Part shown: positions 17,288-25,034 of the stretch, piece by piece
How the letters are laid out: each line of letters begins with the position of its first letter
Numbering within the stretch: position 1 is the stretch's first letter
NCBI GenBank assembly: GCA_964355975.1
Contig: CAYHFW010000010.1
Coordinates: 11,812 to 75,811, forward strand
Direction of reading: 5' to 3'
Source of the DNA: F1-60-MAGs104 sp964355975
GTDB taxonomy: Bacteria > Planctomycetota > Phycisphaerae > Phycisphaerales > SM1A02
Length of the DNA: 64,000 nucleotides
Notes under the pieces: model-generated
What the model saw: only the letters and a program-made list of their open reading frames with translations
The model's database searches: none
What the model was told of the DNA's origin: nothing
Program-made: the position numbers and the translations under genes

Positions 17288-18811
17288 ATGAAGTTGTCTC
17301 AACTTATCGCCAATGTGGACGGCGTCTCGGTCTTGCGTTCGGGTGATCCGACAGTGCTTTCTGTCACGGATGACTCGCGGCAAGTCGCGCCTGCGACGCT
17401 GTTCATCGCACGCAGCGGAAGCAAAGGGGACGGGGCCAACTACATCGCAGACGCGGTCGCGCGCGGAGCGGTCGCACTCTGCATTGACGCCGCGGTTGAT
17501 GTCGAGCGCGCGCGTGCGGCGTGTGGAGTGCGCCAAGACGTCGCGATCATCGTTGCCAAAGATGCCAACCGTGCCGCAACGGCCCTCGCGCAGTCTTTTC
17601 ACGGATTTCCGAGTCGCGCGATGCGTGTGATTGGCATCACAGGCACGAACGGAAAGACCACAATTGCATTCCTTGCGCACCACCTCATCAACCAATTTGG
17701 CGCAAAGTGTGGGCTGCTCGGCACGGTGCTCACCGATGATGGCGCGACGCGCGAACCGGCAGAACTCACCACTCCTGGTGGCACAGAACTCGCAGCACTC
17801 TTCGCGCGCATGGTGCGAAACCAATGCACGTGCGCGGTGATGGAAGTCTCAAGTCACGCGCTCGATCAAGGACGCGTCGATGGCATCAATTTCGCCGCGG
17901 CCGTCTTCACAAATCTCACAGGTGATCACCTCGATTACCACCAGACCATGCATGCCTACGGTGAGGCGAAGGCGAAGTTCTTTCGCACCCTCGAGGCTGG
18001 AAGTTGCGCGGTGGTGAACGCTGATGACAGCGCATACGAACAGATGGTGCGGGGTTGTGGTGCGCGCGTCTTGCGATGCAGCGCAGGCGACACGAGAGCC
18101 GAGTGCTTTGTTGAAGTGAAGCGCCTCGCATTGAGTGGCATGCGCCTGCGGTTGCGCGGCCCGTGGGGTGATCTTGAAGTCGACCTTGCAGCCATTGGAC
18201 GGCACAACGCGATGAATGCGCTGCAGGCTGCGGCGGCAGCGTGGAGTGTTGGAGTTGACGCGGATGCGCTCGCGCGTGGGTTCGCAGGTGCTGCGTCTCC
18301 TCCGGGGCGGCTTGAACTCGTGACAACTGCCAAGAGTCCATTCGCTGTGCTTGTTGATTACGCGCATACCGATGATGCGCTGCTGAATGTGCTCACGGCA
18401 GTGCGTCCCGTGGTGAGCGATGGACGATTGATCGTGGTCTTTGGCTGCGGCGGCGACCGCGACCGAACGAAGCGTCCGCGCATGGCGCACACCGCCGCGA
18501 CGCATGCCGATCATGTGATCATCACGAGCGACAATCCAAGAACCGAATCGGCGCAAGCGATTATTGACGAGATTCGTACGGGGATTCGTGCGGATTGCGC
18601 CGCAACCGTCGAGCAGCAGTGCGACCGAGCGACGGCCATTCGCAGCGCGATCGAGATGGCGCGCGCGGGAGACCTCGTCTTGATCGCGGGCAAGGGACAC
18701 GAGGATTACCAAATCATCGGAAAGCAAAAGTTTCCGTTCGACGATCGCATCGAGGCGCGCAAGGCGCTTGCGGCGCGATCGACGCGGACTATTCAAGGAG
18801 TTTCAACATGA
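17288..18811 (+). CDS. murE: UDP-N-acetylmuramoyl-L-alanyl-D-glutamate--2,6-diaminopimelate ligase
   Basis: Adds the third residue of the peptidoglycan stem peptide. 507 aa. Mur-ligase P-loop GITGTNGKTT at 116-125, MEVSSHALDQGRVDGI, FTNLTGDHLDYH, GRHNAMNALQAAAAA, DYAHTDDALLNVL, and the specificity motif DNPR in ITSDNPRTE. DNPR is the signature for meso-diaminopimelate rather than lysine. ATG 17288 begins MKLSQLIANV; in-frame codons back to 17189 lie in the queA end and were rejected. Its TGA overlaps the murF ATG. Confidence 0.95.
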   Translation: MKLSQLIANVDGVSVLRSGDPTVLSVTDDSRQVAPATLFIARSGSKGDGANYIADAVARGAVALCIDAAVDVERARAACGVRQDVAIIVAKDANRAATALAQSFHGFPSRAMRVIGITGTNGKTTIAFLAHHLINQFGAKCGLLGTVLTDDGATREPAELTTPGGTELAALFARMVRNQCTCAVMEVSSHALDQGRVDGINFAAAVFTNLTGDHLDYHQTMHAYGEAKAKFFRTLEAGSCAVVNADDSAYEQMVRGCGARVLRCSAGDTRAECFVEVKRLALSGMRLRLRGPWGDLEVDLAAIGRHNAMNALQAAAAAWSVGVDADALARGFAGAASPPGRLELVTTAKSPFAVLVDYAHTDDALLNVLTAVRPVVSDGRLIVVFGCGGDRDRTKRPRMAHTAATHADHVIITSDNPRTESAQAIIDEIRTGIRADCAATVEQQCDRATAIRSAIEMARAGDLVLIAGKGHEDYQIIGKQKFPFDDRIEARKALAARSTRTIQGVST

Positions 18812-20265
18812 CGTCTGAGGCTGTGTGCGCCGATCGTGCTTTCATGACACCCGAAGAATTGCGCGTGGCGGTCGGCGGAACGTGGGCGGTCGCGCCTGCA
18901 TCGTCGCGCCCAACGCGTGGTGTCGGCACCGACACGCGGTGTGATCTCTCGGAGCGTGTGTTCTTTGCATTGCACGGCGATCGCCACGATGCGCACGACC
19001 ACTTGCTCGAGGCGGTACGCGCGGGGGCACGCATCCTCGTGGTCGAAGAGTCGAAGTGGCGCTGCATTCGATTGACCACGACCCAGCCATGTGCGGTGCT
19101 CGTTGTGCGCGAGACGCGCGCGGCGCTTCAGGCCGCTGCTGCTGCTTGGCGCGCAATGCTCGCCGGCACGCGCGTCGTTGGAATCACGGGCAGCGCAGGA
19201 AAGACCACGACACGCAGACTCATCGAGGGGGTGCTTGCGACGAAGTTTCGTGGAAGCGCGAGTCCGAAGAGTTTTAACAACGACATCGGCGTTCCAATCA
19301 CGCTCTGCGGAGGACACCGCGGCGACGACTATCTCTTGGCTGAGATCGGGATGAATGCACCGGGTGAAATCGCGATGCTCAGCGCACTCGCACGCCCCGA
19401 TGTCGCGGTGGTGACGATGGTTGGTCGCGCACATCTCGAAGGGCTTGGATCGGTCGACGCAATCATGCGCGAAAAATTCGCGCTCGTTTCGGCGCTCTCG
19501 GCGGGTGGTCTCGCTGTTGTGCGCGGCGACAATTCAATGCTGGACGCCGCACTCGACGGCGCACTGCCGGAGGGAGTGCGTGTGATTCGGTTCGGTGAAG
19601 GAGTGATGAATCATGTGCGATTGCGTCGGCGTGCCGCGCGCGCGGGCGGCGGGCAGCAGCTCGAGATTGAGGCGTGCGGCCGCAATTTCACGGTTGAGTT
19701 GTCGCTCGAAGGAGCACACAACGCGATGAACGCGCTCGCGGCGATCGCCATCGGCATCGACAGCGGCCTGACGGATGAGCAGATTTCGCGTGGACTCGCA
19801 AGCGTGCGCCCAAGCGAGATGCGTTTCGTTCGCCAACAGTGTGGCGATCTCACGATCTACAACGATGCGTACAACGCGAACCCCGATGCAGTGCTCGCAG
19901 CACTCTCAACATTCACAGAACTCGTTGGGTGCACCCAGCGCCGGGTGGTTGTGCTCGGCGACATGCTCGAACTTGGCGCGCAAGCACCAGCGTTGCACGC
20001 AGAGATTGGAAGGGCGGTTGCGCGCGGCGTCGGCGGAAGTGCCCCCGATCTCGCGATCTTCGTCGGCCCACTCGCGGCACATGCAGCAGAAGCGTGTCGC
20101 AGCGCGGGTGGATGCAAAGTCGTGCAAGTTGCAGAACTCAACCCACTTGGTGTCACTCGAGTCGTGAGCGAGTTCATGACGGGCGATGCGATCCTGTTGA
20201 AGGGATCGCGCGGTGCGGCGCTCGAGCGATTACTCGCCTCTCTGCAAGAGCGACTGGCTGCCTAA
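18808..20265 (+). CDS. murF: UDP-N-acetylmuramoyl-tripeptide--D-alanyl-D-alanine ligase
   Basis: Adds D-Ala-D-Ala to the UDP-MurNAc-tripeptide. 485 aa. Family motifs: TDTRCDLSERVFFALHGDRHDAH in the N-terminal domain, the P-loop GITGSAGKTTTR, KSFNNDIGVPITL, LLAEIGMNAPGEI, EGAHNAMNALAAIA, and YNDAYNANPDAVLAAL. It overlaps murE (ATGA) and mraY (TAATG), so the three form one translational unit. Confidence 0.95.
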   Translation: MTSEAVCADRAFMTPEELRVAVGGTWAVAPASSRPTRGVGTDTRCDLSERVFFALHGDRHDAHDHLLEAVRAGARILVVEESKWRCIRLTTTQPCAVLVVRETRAALQAAAAAWRAMLAGTRVVGITGSAGKTTTRRLIEGVLATKFRGSASPKSFNNDIGVPITLCGGHRGDDYLLAEIGMNAPGEIAMLSALARPDVAVVTMVGRAHLEGLGSVDAIMREKFALVSALSAGGLAVVRGDNSMLDAALDGALPEGVRVIRFGEGVMNHVRLRRRAARAGGGQQLEIEACGRNFTVELSLEGAHNAMNALAAIAIGIDSGLTDEQISRGLASVRPSEMRFVRQQCGDLTIYNDAYNANPDAVLAALSTFTELVGCTQRRVVVLGDMLELGAQAPALHAEIGRAVARGVGGSAPDLAIFVGPLAAHAAEACRSAGGCKVVQVAELNPLGVTRVVSEFMTGDAILLKGSRGAALERLLASLQERLAA

Positions 20266-21467
20266 TGCTCTACAACCTCACAGTCGCAGCGCAGAGTTGG
20301 CTCGACGATCGCGGGCTTTCGTGGCTGGTGATGGTGATGTATCAGCTCGAGTTTCGCGCGCTCTTTGCAGCTTTGCTCGCCTTTGTGCTCGTGCTCTCGT
20401 TCGGGCCGCGCATCATTCACTGGCTCGCACAACGAAAAATCGGCGACACTCCTGAGTTCGGCAATGACGGCGTCAATCAACTGATGCAGAGTCGCGCTGG
20501 CACCCCAACGATGGGTGGCATCATCATCTTGGGAGCGCTCCTCGTGAGCACGGTGTTGCTCAGCGATGTGATCCACAGTCGATACATCCACCTCGGAATC
20601 ATCGTGGTGATCTGGTTGGGATTGGTGGGGGGGTTCGATGACTGGTTGAAACTCACGCAGAGTCGACGTTCTCCTGGCACGCGCGATGGGCTTGTCGCAT
20701 GGGAAAAACTGCTCTTTCAACTCGGGCTCGGACTCGTGGTTGGGTTCTTTCTCTATCGAGCGAGCGGTCTCGACGACGCGCATGTGTTGAACCTTCCATT
20801 TCAACGCACATACCTTCCAACCCCTTCGATTGAGACAATCATTCAGCCTCCAGCAATCGCGAGTGGAGTCATCGTGCTTGGCATTGGGCTCTTCACGCTC
20901 TTGGCGACGCTGTGGATCGCTGGCGTTTCAAATGCGGTGAACATCACCGATGGAATGGATGGTCTTGCGACTGGAACACTCGTCATCGCGAGTCTCGCAA
21001 TGATGGCGCTTGTGTGGATTGGCGGGAGCCCACGCGCGGCGTACTTCTTGATGGTTCCGAGCGTTGTTGGAACCGGCGAATTGATGGTGATGGCGGGGGC
21101 GATGGCGGGAGCGTGCCTTGGATTTCTCTGGTTCAACTGCAGTCCTGCGCGCATTTTCATGGGAGACACGGGCAGCCTCGCACTGGGCGGATTGCTCGCG
21201 TACATGGCGATTGCCGTGCGTCAAGAGTTGCTGCTCATCCTGATTGGTGGAATCTTCTTTCTGGAAATGGGAAGCGTGATGGCGCAAGTCTCATGGTTCA
21301 AGTGGACGCGCCGAAAGTATGGCGAGGGACGGCGCATCTTTCGGTGCACTCCGATTCATCATCATTTTCACCTCGGTGGATGGAAAGAGCAGCAGGTCGT
21401 CGTGCGATTCTGGTTGATCACCGTCGTGCTCACGATGGTCGCACTGGTCAGCCTGAAACTGCGCTGA
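20265..21467 (+). CDS. mraY: Phospho-N-acetylmuramoyl-pentapeptide-transferase
   Basis: Inner-membrane enzyme that transfers phospho-MurNAc-pentapeptide to undecaprenyl phosphate (lipid I). 400 aa, with about ten hydrophobic segments. Catalytic features: GTPTMGG, the Asp pair in VGGFDDWLK, NITDGMDGLATG, MGDTGSLALGG, and the HHHFHLGGWKEQQVVVRFW loop near the C-terminus. Its start shares bases with the murF stop. The usual following dcw genes (murD, ftsW, murG, murC) are not here; the next gene is on the opposite strand 5 bp after its stop, so the dcw cluster is split. Confidence 0.96.
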   Translation: MLYNLTVAAQSWLDDRGLSWLVMVMYQLEFRALFAALLAFVLVLSFGPRIIHWLAQRKIGDTPEFGNDGVNQLMQSRAGTPTMGGIIILGALLVSTVLLSDVIHSRYIHLGIIVVIWLGLVGGFDDWLKLTQSRRSPGTRDGLVAWEKLLFQLGLGLVVGFFLYRASGLDDAHVLNLPFQRTYLPTPSIETIIQPPAIASGVIVLGIGLFTLLATLWIAGVSNAVNITDGMDGLATGTLVIASLAMMALVWIGGSPRAAYFLMVPSVVGTGELMVMAGAMAGACLGFLWFNCSPARIFMGDTGSLALGGLLAYMAIAVRQELLLILIGGIFFLEMGSVMAQVSWFKWTRRKYGEGRRIFRCTPIHHHFHLGGWKEQQVVVRFWLITVVLTMVALVSLKLR

Positions 21468-21472
21468 ACAAA

Positions 21473-22036
21473 TCAGTCGCCGTGCAACTGTCGCAGTCGG
21501 GGAGAGAGTCGCAGCACCAGTTGCACGCGTTCAAACTCGCGCACCCATTCGCCAAGCACCGTCGCACGCTCGTCCGCCGGCGCAAGCACATGTGGAAGGG
21601 GGCACGCTGCGCCGAGTTGGGTGGCAGCGATCATGCGGTAGCGGCTGAGTGTGCGATCCCCCAGCAGATGCACGAACTCAAACTCTTCACTGAGCCACAA
21701 GAGTGTCGGCACGCGATTGCCCCCAGCGATGCGCACTTCATCCGCAAGGTCGAGGTGCGCGTCGCGGTCGAGAAACACAAGGTCGATGCAGGTGCTCGCG
21801 CGCGCAATGAGGTCGAGCATCGGGCACTGCACCGCACAATCACCACACCAGAGTCCACTGAGGCAAATCACAGGCATGCGCCGTGTGAATGAAGCGAGAA
21901 GCGACTGATCGTCTGGTGCGAGTTGCATCGTCGCACCCTGTCGAATCCAGTGTTCGGCATGGGATGGGCTCGTGGCGAGGTAGGCGGCGTAGGAGAGTCC
22001 CTGCGCATGTTTGGATTGAAGGAAGGCGGCGTCCAT
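21473..22036 (-). CDS. Thioredoxin-fold protein (thioredoxin_9-like)
   Basis: 187 aa, no signal peptide. The CxxC motif is WCGDC (C64, C67), after the strand MPVICLSGLW and followed by a helix. VPTLLWLSEEFEFVHLLGD supplies the cis-Pro strand. This fits the thioredoxin_9 group of cytoplasmic thioredoxin-like proteins, often of unknown partner. ATG 22036 was chosen, which leaves 22 bp to the upstream TolC stop; the frame extends to 22090, overlapping the tolC-like gene. It is probably co-transcribed with that gene. Confidence 0.75.
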   Translation of the reverse strand: MDAAFLQSKHAQGLSYAAYLATSPSHAEHWIRQGATMQLAPDDQSLLASFTRRMPVICLSGLWCGDCAVQCPMLDLIARASTCIDLVFLDRDAHLDLADEVRIAGGNRVPTLLWLSEEFEFVHLLGDRTLSRYRMIAATQLGAACPLPHVLAPADERATVLGEWVREFERVQLVLRLSPRLRQLHGD

Positions 22037-22058
22037 CACAATGTCGCTGCTTGGAAGG

Positions 22059-23561
22059 TCAACTTCCAAGTGCAAGCACGAACGTCGCACTCGCTGTCAG
22101 AAGTTGTGCGCGCGACTTGATCAATTCAAACCGCGAATCAAAGAGGTCAGACTCTGCTTGCAGCAGGTCGTTGATCGTGACAAGCCCGTTGAGATAACTC
22201 TGATAGACGCTCTCGTAGGAGTCCTGCGAAGCGGTGAGCAGTGCGACGCCAGCCTCGTAGCGCTTCTGGGCCGAGAAGAACTCGAAATATCCAGTCCAGA
22301 CCTCGCCGGTCGTTTGCAGACGCAAGTTCTCGAGAGTTGCCTGTGCCGCGCGTACTTCGCTGCGCGCCTGTTGCAGCGCGTGCGCCCGCTCGTACCCATC
22401 GAAGATCAGCCACTGTGCTGTGAGTTTTGCTGCGTAGTTTCCGAAGGTGCTCGACCCATCACTGGGGGTGTTCTGCGGCGCAATTTGAACCTTGTAACTC
22501 TGGCTTGAGACTCCACCAAACCCTTCAAAAGAAATGATTGGAAGAAAGTTCGCCTCTGCGCGCTTGACCTCTTGTTCGCGGGCACGCACGTGTGCGATCG
22601 CCGCGGCAATGTCAGGGCGCTGCTCGAGTGCCGCGCGAATCGAGCTGTCAATCGCTCGCGTGAGATTGTCTGGAAGCGGCAGATCATTGAGTCGAACAAT
22701 CTCGCAGGGACGGTCCGCCGAGACCCCCATCGCAACCGAGAGCCGCGCCTGCGCTCCGTAGACGGCGGCTTTGGCATCCTCGAGGTCGTAGTTCGCTTGA
22801 AGAAACTGCTGTCGCGCCTGCAAGACCTCAGGGCGCGTCGCAAGCCCCACGGTCATTCGGTCTTCGGTCGCGTCGAGTTGCTTGCGCGCAGTCGCGACAT
22901 TTTCATGCGCCGCCTCACGCAGTGCGATCTTGGCGTCGAGCGTGAAGTAGGCGGATTGCACCTCGTAGACCAACTTCTGCATCGTGCGATTGAATGTGTA
23001 GTTCGCGCCGATCATCTGTGCGCGTGCGCGTGCGCTGTCGGCATCGCGGCGGCCGAAGTCCATCAAGACCCAGTTCAGCCCGATCGCAGCTAGGCCGAGA
23101 TTCTGCTGATTACGGATTGGACCGAGCAGGTCTTGTTCTGGACCGGTCGATCCAGTGAAGAAAATGTCGGGCATGTACGCGGCGTCGGCGATACCGACTG
23201 TCGCCGCGGTGGCCCGAGCAGATTCCCACGCTGCGCGAGTCACTGGACTGTTCGAGAGAGCAGAGTCGACGCACTGAGGAAGCGAGAGGCGTGCAGCATC
23301 CAAATCGTGGTGCGGTTCGTGGGGCTGCGCGGCAGTGGGGGCAGGGGCAACGTCAGCTGGAGAGCGCGCCAAACTCACCGGGACTGCGAGTGGAGTGACG
23401 GGTGGCGGAGCACCGTGTGCGCTCCACGCAACGGCTGAGTCTTTCGAAACAAGCTTGTTGATGTCAGCTTCGACGAAGGGTCCATCCATCACACATCCGC
23501 TCATCGCCACCGCTGCGGCAAGCGAAGCAAGTGCGAGGCGGCAGATTGATCGCGGCTGCAT
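22059..23561 (-). CDS. TolC-family outer-membrane efflux lipoprotein
   Basis: 500 aa. The N-terminus is a lipoprotein signal with Cys at about residue 23 (AVAMSGC). A Pro/Ala-rich linker (about 45-85) precedes the two-fold repeated outer-membrane efflux domain. Helical heptads rich in Ala/Gln/Arg (LQARQQFLQANYDLEDAKAAVYGAQ and ALQQARSEVRAAQATLENLRLQT) and YLNGLVTINDLLQAESDL are typical of NodT-type channel proteins. It is divergent from ytcA and the HlyD-like adaptor with 38 bp between the starts, so the three probably make one pump. Confidence 0.88.
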   Translation of the reverse strand: MQPRSICRLALASLAAAVAMSGCVMDGPFVEADINKLVSKDSAVAWSAHGAPPPVTPLAVPVSLARSPADVAPAPTAAQPHEPHHDLDAARLSLPQCVDSALSNSPVTRAAWESARATAATVGIADAAYMPDIFFTGSTGPEQDLLGPIRNQQNLGLAAIGLNWVLMDFGRRDADSARARAQMIGANYTFNRTMQKLVYEVQSAYFTLDAKIALREAAHENVATARKQLDATEDRMTVGLATRPEVLQARQQFLQANYDLEDAKAAVYGAQARLSVAMGVSADRPCEIVRLNDLPLPDNLTRAIDSSIRAALEQRPDIAAAIAHVRAREQEVKRAEANFLPIISFEGFGGVSSQSYKVQIAPQNTPSDGSSTFGNYAAKLTAQWLIFDGYERAHALQQARSEVRAAQATLENLRLQTTGEVWTGYFEFFSAQKRYEAGVALLTASQDSYESVYQSYLNGLVTINDLLQAESDLFDSRFELIKSRAQLLTASATFVLALGS

Positions 23562-23599
23562 ACACCACGCAGCCTAGCAACTGCGTTACTCTGCGCCCG

Positions 23600-23878
23600 A
23601 TGCGAACGCGCGGTGAAATTTCGGTTGCGCCAGTGACTCTCGTGGCGGGAGCCGCGATCGCGCTGCTTGCGGGGTGCGATCCGATCTTGAGCATCGACGG
23701 AGCATTCTTTCCTGCGTGGCTTCTCTGCCTGATCGTTGCGGGAGGGCTCTTGGCGCTGATCCGATTTCTCGTTCGCCGCGCGGGAATTGAACCGTTCATC
23801 GGTCCAAAGTTGACTGTGTATTTCTGTGTCTACTTGTCATGCACACTTGGCCTCTGGCTTGGATTTTTTCGCACATGA
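23600..23878 (+). CDS. ytcA: YtcA-like small membrane lipoprotein
   Basis: 92 aa. A first hydrophobic segment ends in a lipobox with Cys at residue 26 (LLAGC), followed by SIDGAFFPAWLLC and two more membrane segments. The pattern GC.P.....GA(F/Y)(F/Y)P.W..C and the final LGLWLGFF match the YtcA family, which in enterobacteria is encoded beside the MdtNOP efflux genes. Here too it is followed by an MdtN-like adaptor, whose ATG overlaps its stop. The exact role in the pump is not known. Confidence 0.72.
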   Translation: MRTRGEISVAPVTLVAGAAIALLAGCDPILSIDGAFFPAWLLCLIVAGGLLALIRFLVRRAGIEPFIGPKLTVYFCVYLSCTLGLWLGFFRT

Positions 23879-25029
23879 GCGCGGCCCCCCAGCAGAACAG
23901 TTCGGCGATGGCGCCCACGCGCGGCTTTGTGCCAGCGCCGCTGCGGTCAGTCGTTGGAAAGGTGTTTGGTATCGGCGCGGTGTTCTGTGCGGTGGTGCTC
24001 TCGTTTCTGACATGGTGGGAACTCGACATTCGCCCGCGCACCGACGACGCATACTTGCGCGCGAACATCGTCGGAATCGCGGCAAATGTGGCTGGTTATG
24101 TGACTGAACTTGCGGTCGTCGACAACCAGCAGGTGCAGGTTGGAGACTTGCTTTTTCGAATCGACGTCCGACCATTTCAGGCAGAACTCGATGTCGCGCT
24201 CGCGAACCTTGCGTACGTTGACCTTGAGATTCAAGCGCTCACGGATGCGATCACACAGCGTGAAGCGGATGTCGTGAGCGCGGCGGCGATCGCTGAGTAC
24301 AACGTGCAGTACCTCGCGCGCATTGAGCCGCTGCTGCCAAAACAGTTCGTCACCCCAGACCAGATTGATGCGGCGCAGCGAAATGTGCGCTCGTCGACGG
24401 CGGCCGTTGTGCAAGCGAAAGCTGCGGTGGCGCAAGCGCGAGCGAACCTCGGTCAAGTGGGCGATGTCAATGTTCGCCGAGCACGGGCGCAGGCGACAGT
24501 CGTTGAGAAGCAGTTGAATGTCGGCTATTGCGAAGTGCGTTCTCCCGTCTCGGGGTATGTCACGAACTTCAATATCTCTGCAGGGCAGTACGCCCAGCGC
24601 GGCGCGCAGATCTTTGCGCTCGTCGATACGACGAACTGGTACTTGCTTGCCAACTTTCAAGAGACTGACATTCGCGCCATCGAGCCTGGAATGGAAGTCG
24701 AGGTCTATCTCATGGCCTATCCGCTCGCGAAGTTTCGCGGCACCGTGCAAGGGATCGGATGGGCTCTCTACGATGCCGATCAAGGGTCGATGGGAGTGCT
24801 TCCCACCGTCTCTCCAACACTCGATTGGGTACGGCTTGCGCAGCGCTTTCCAGTGCGAATTGTCATGGAAGCGACCGATGCAAAGACGCCGTATCGAATG
24901 GGTGCAACCGCGACCGCCATCATCGAGACGAAGCGCACTCGCGAGGTGCCAGACATTCTCAAGCCGCTGCTTCCCGATGCGCTCGAGAGTTGGCTCGACA
25001 CTCTGACGGTGCCTGCAACAACGGAGTGA
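23875..25029 (+). CDS. HlyD/EmrA-type membrane fusion (adaptor) protein, MdtN-like
   Basis: 384 aa. One N-terminal membrane anchor (about residues 32-55) is followed by DDAYLRANIVGIAANVAGYV, the standard first lipoyl half (TDDAYV.A....V...V.G.V). A coiled-coil hairpin (about 100-210) and the second lipoyl half CEVRSPVSGYVTNFNISAGQ follow, then a beta-barrel domain. It connects an inner-membrane pump to the TolC-like channel. No MFS or FUSC inner-membrane pump is encoded in the window; the next gene is mutS on the other strand. Confidence 0.88.
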   Translation: MSAAPQQNSSAMAPTRGFVPAPLRSVVGKVFGIGAVFCAVVLSFLTWWELDIRPRTDDAYLRANIVGIAANVAGYVTELAVVDNQQVQVGDLLFRIDVRPFQAELDVALANLAYVDLEIQALTDAITQREADVVSAAAIAEYNVQYLARIEPLLPKQFVTPDQIDAAQRNVRSSTAAVVQAKAAVAQARANLGQVGDVNVRRARAQATVVEKQLNVGYCEVRSPVSGYVTNFNISAGQYAQRGAQIFALVDTTNWYLLANFQETDIRAIEPGMEVEVYLMAYPLAKFRGTVQGIGWALYDADQGSMGVLPTVSPTLDWVRLAQRFPVRIVMEATDAKTPYRMGATATAIIETKRTREVPDILKPLLPDALESWLDTLTVPATTE

Positions 25030-25034
25030 GTTGC

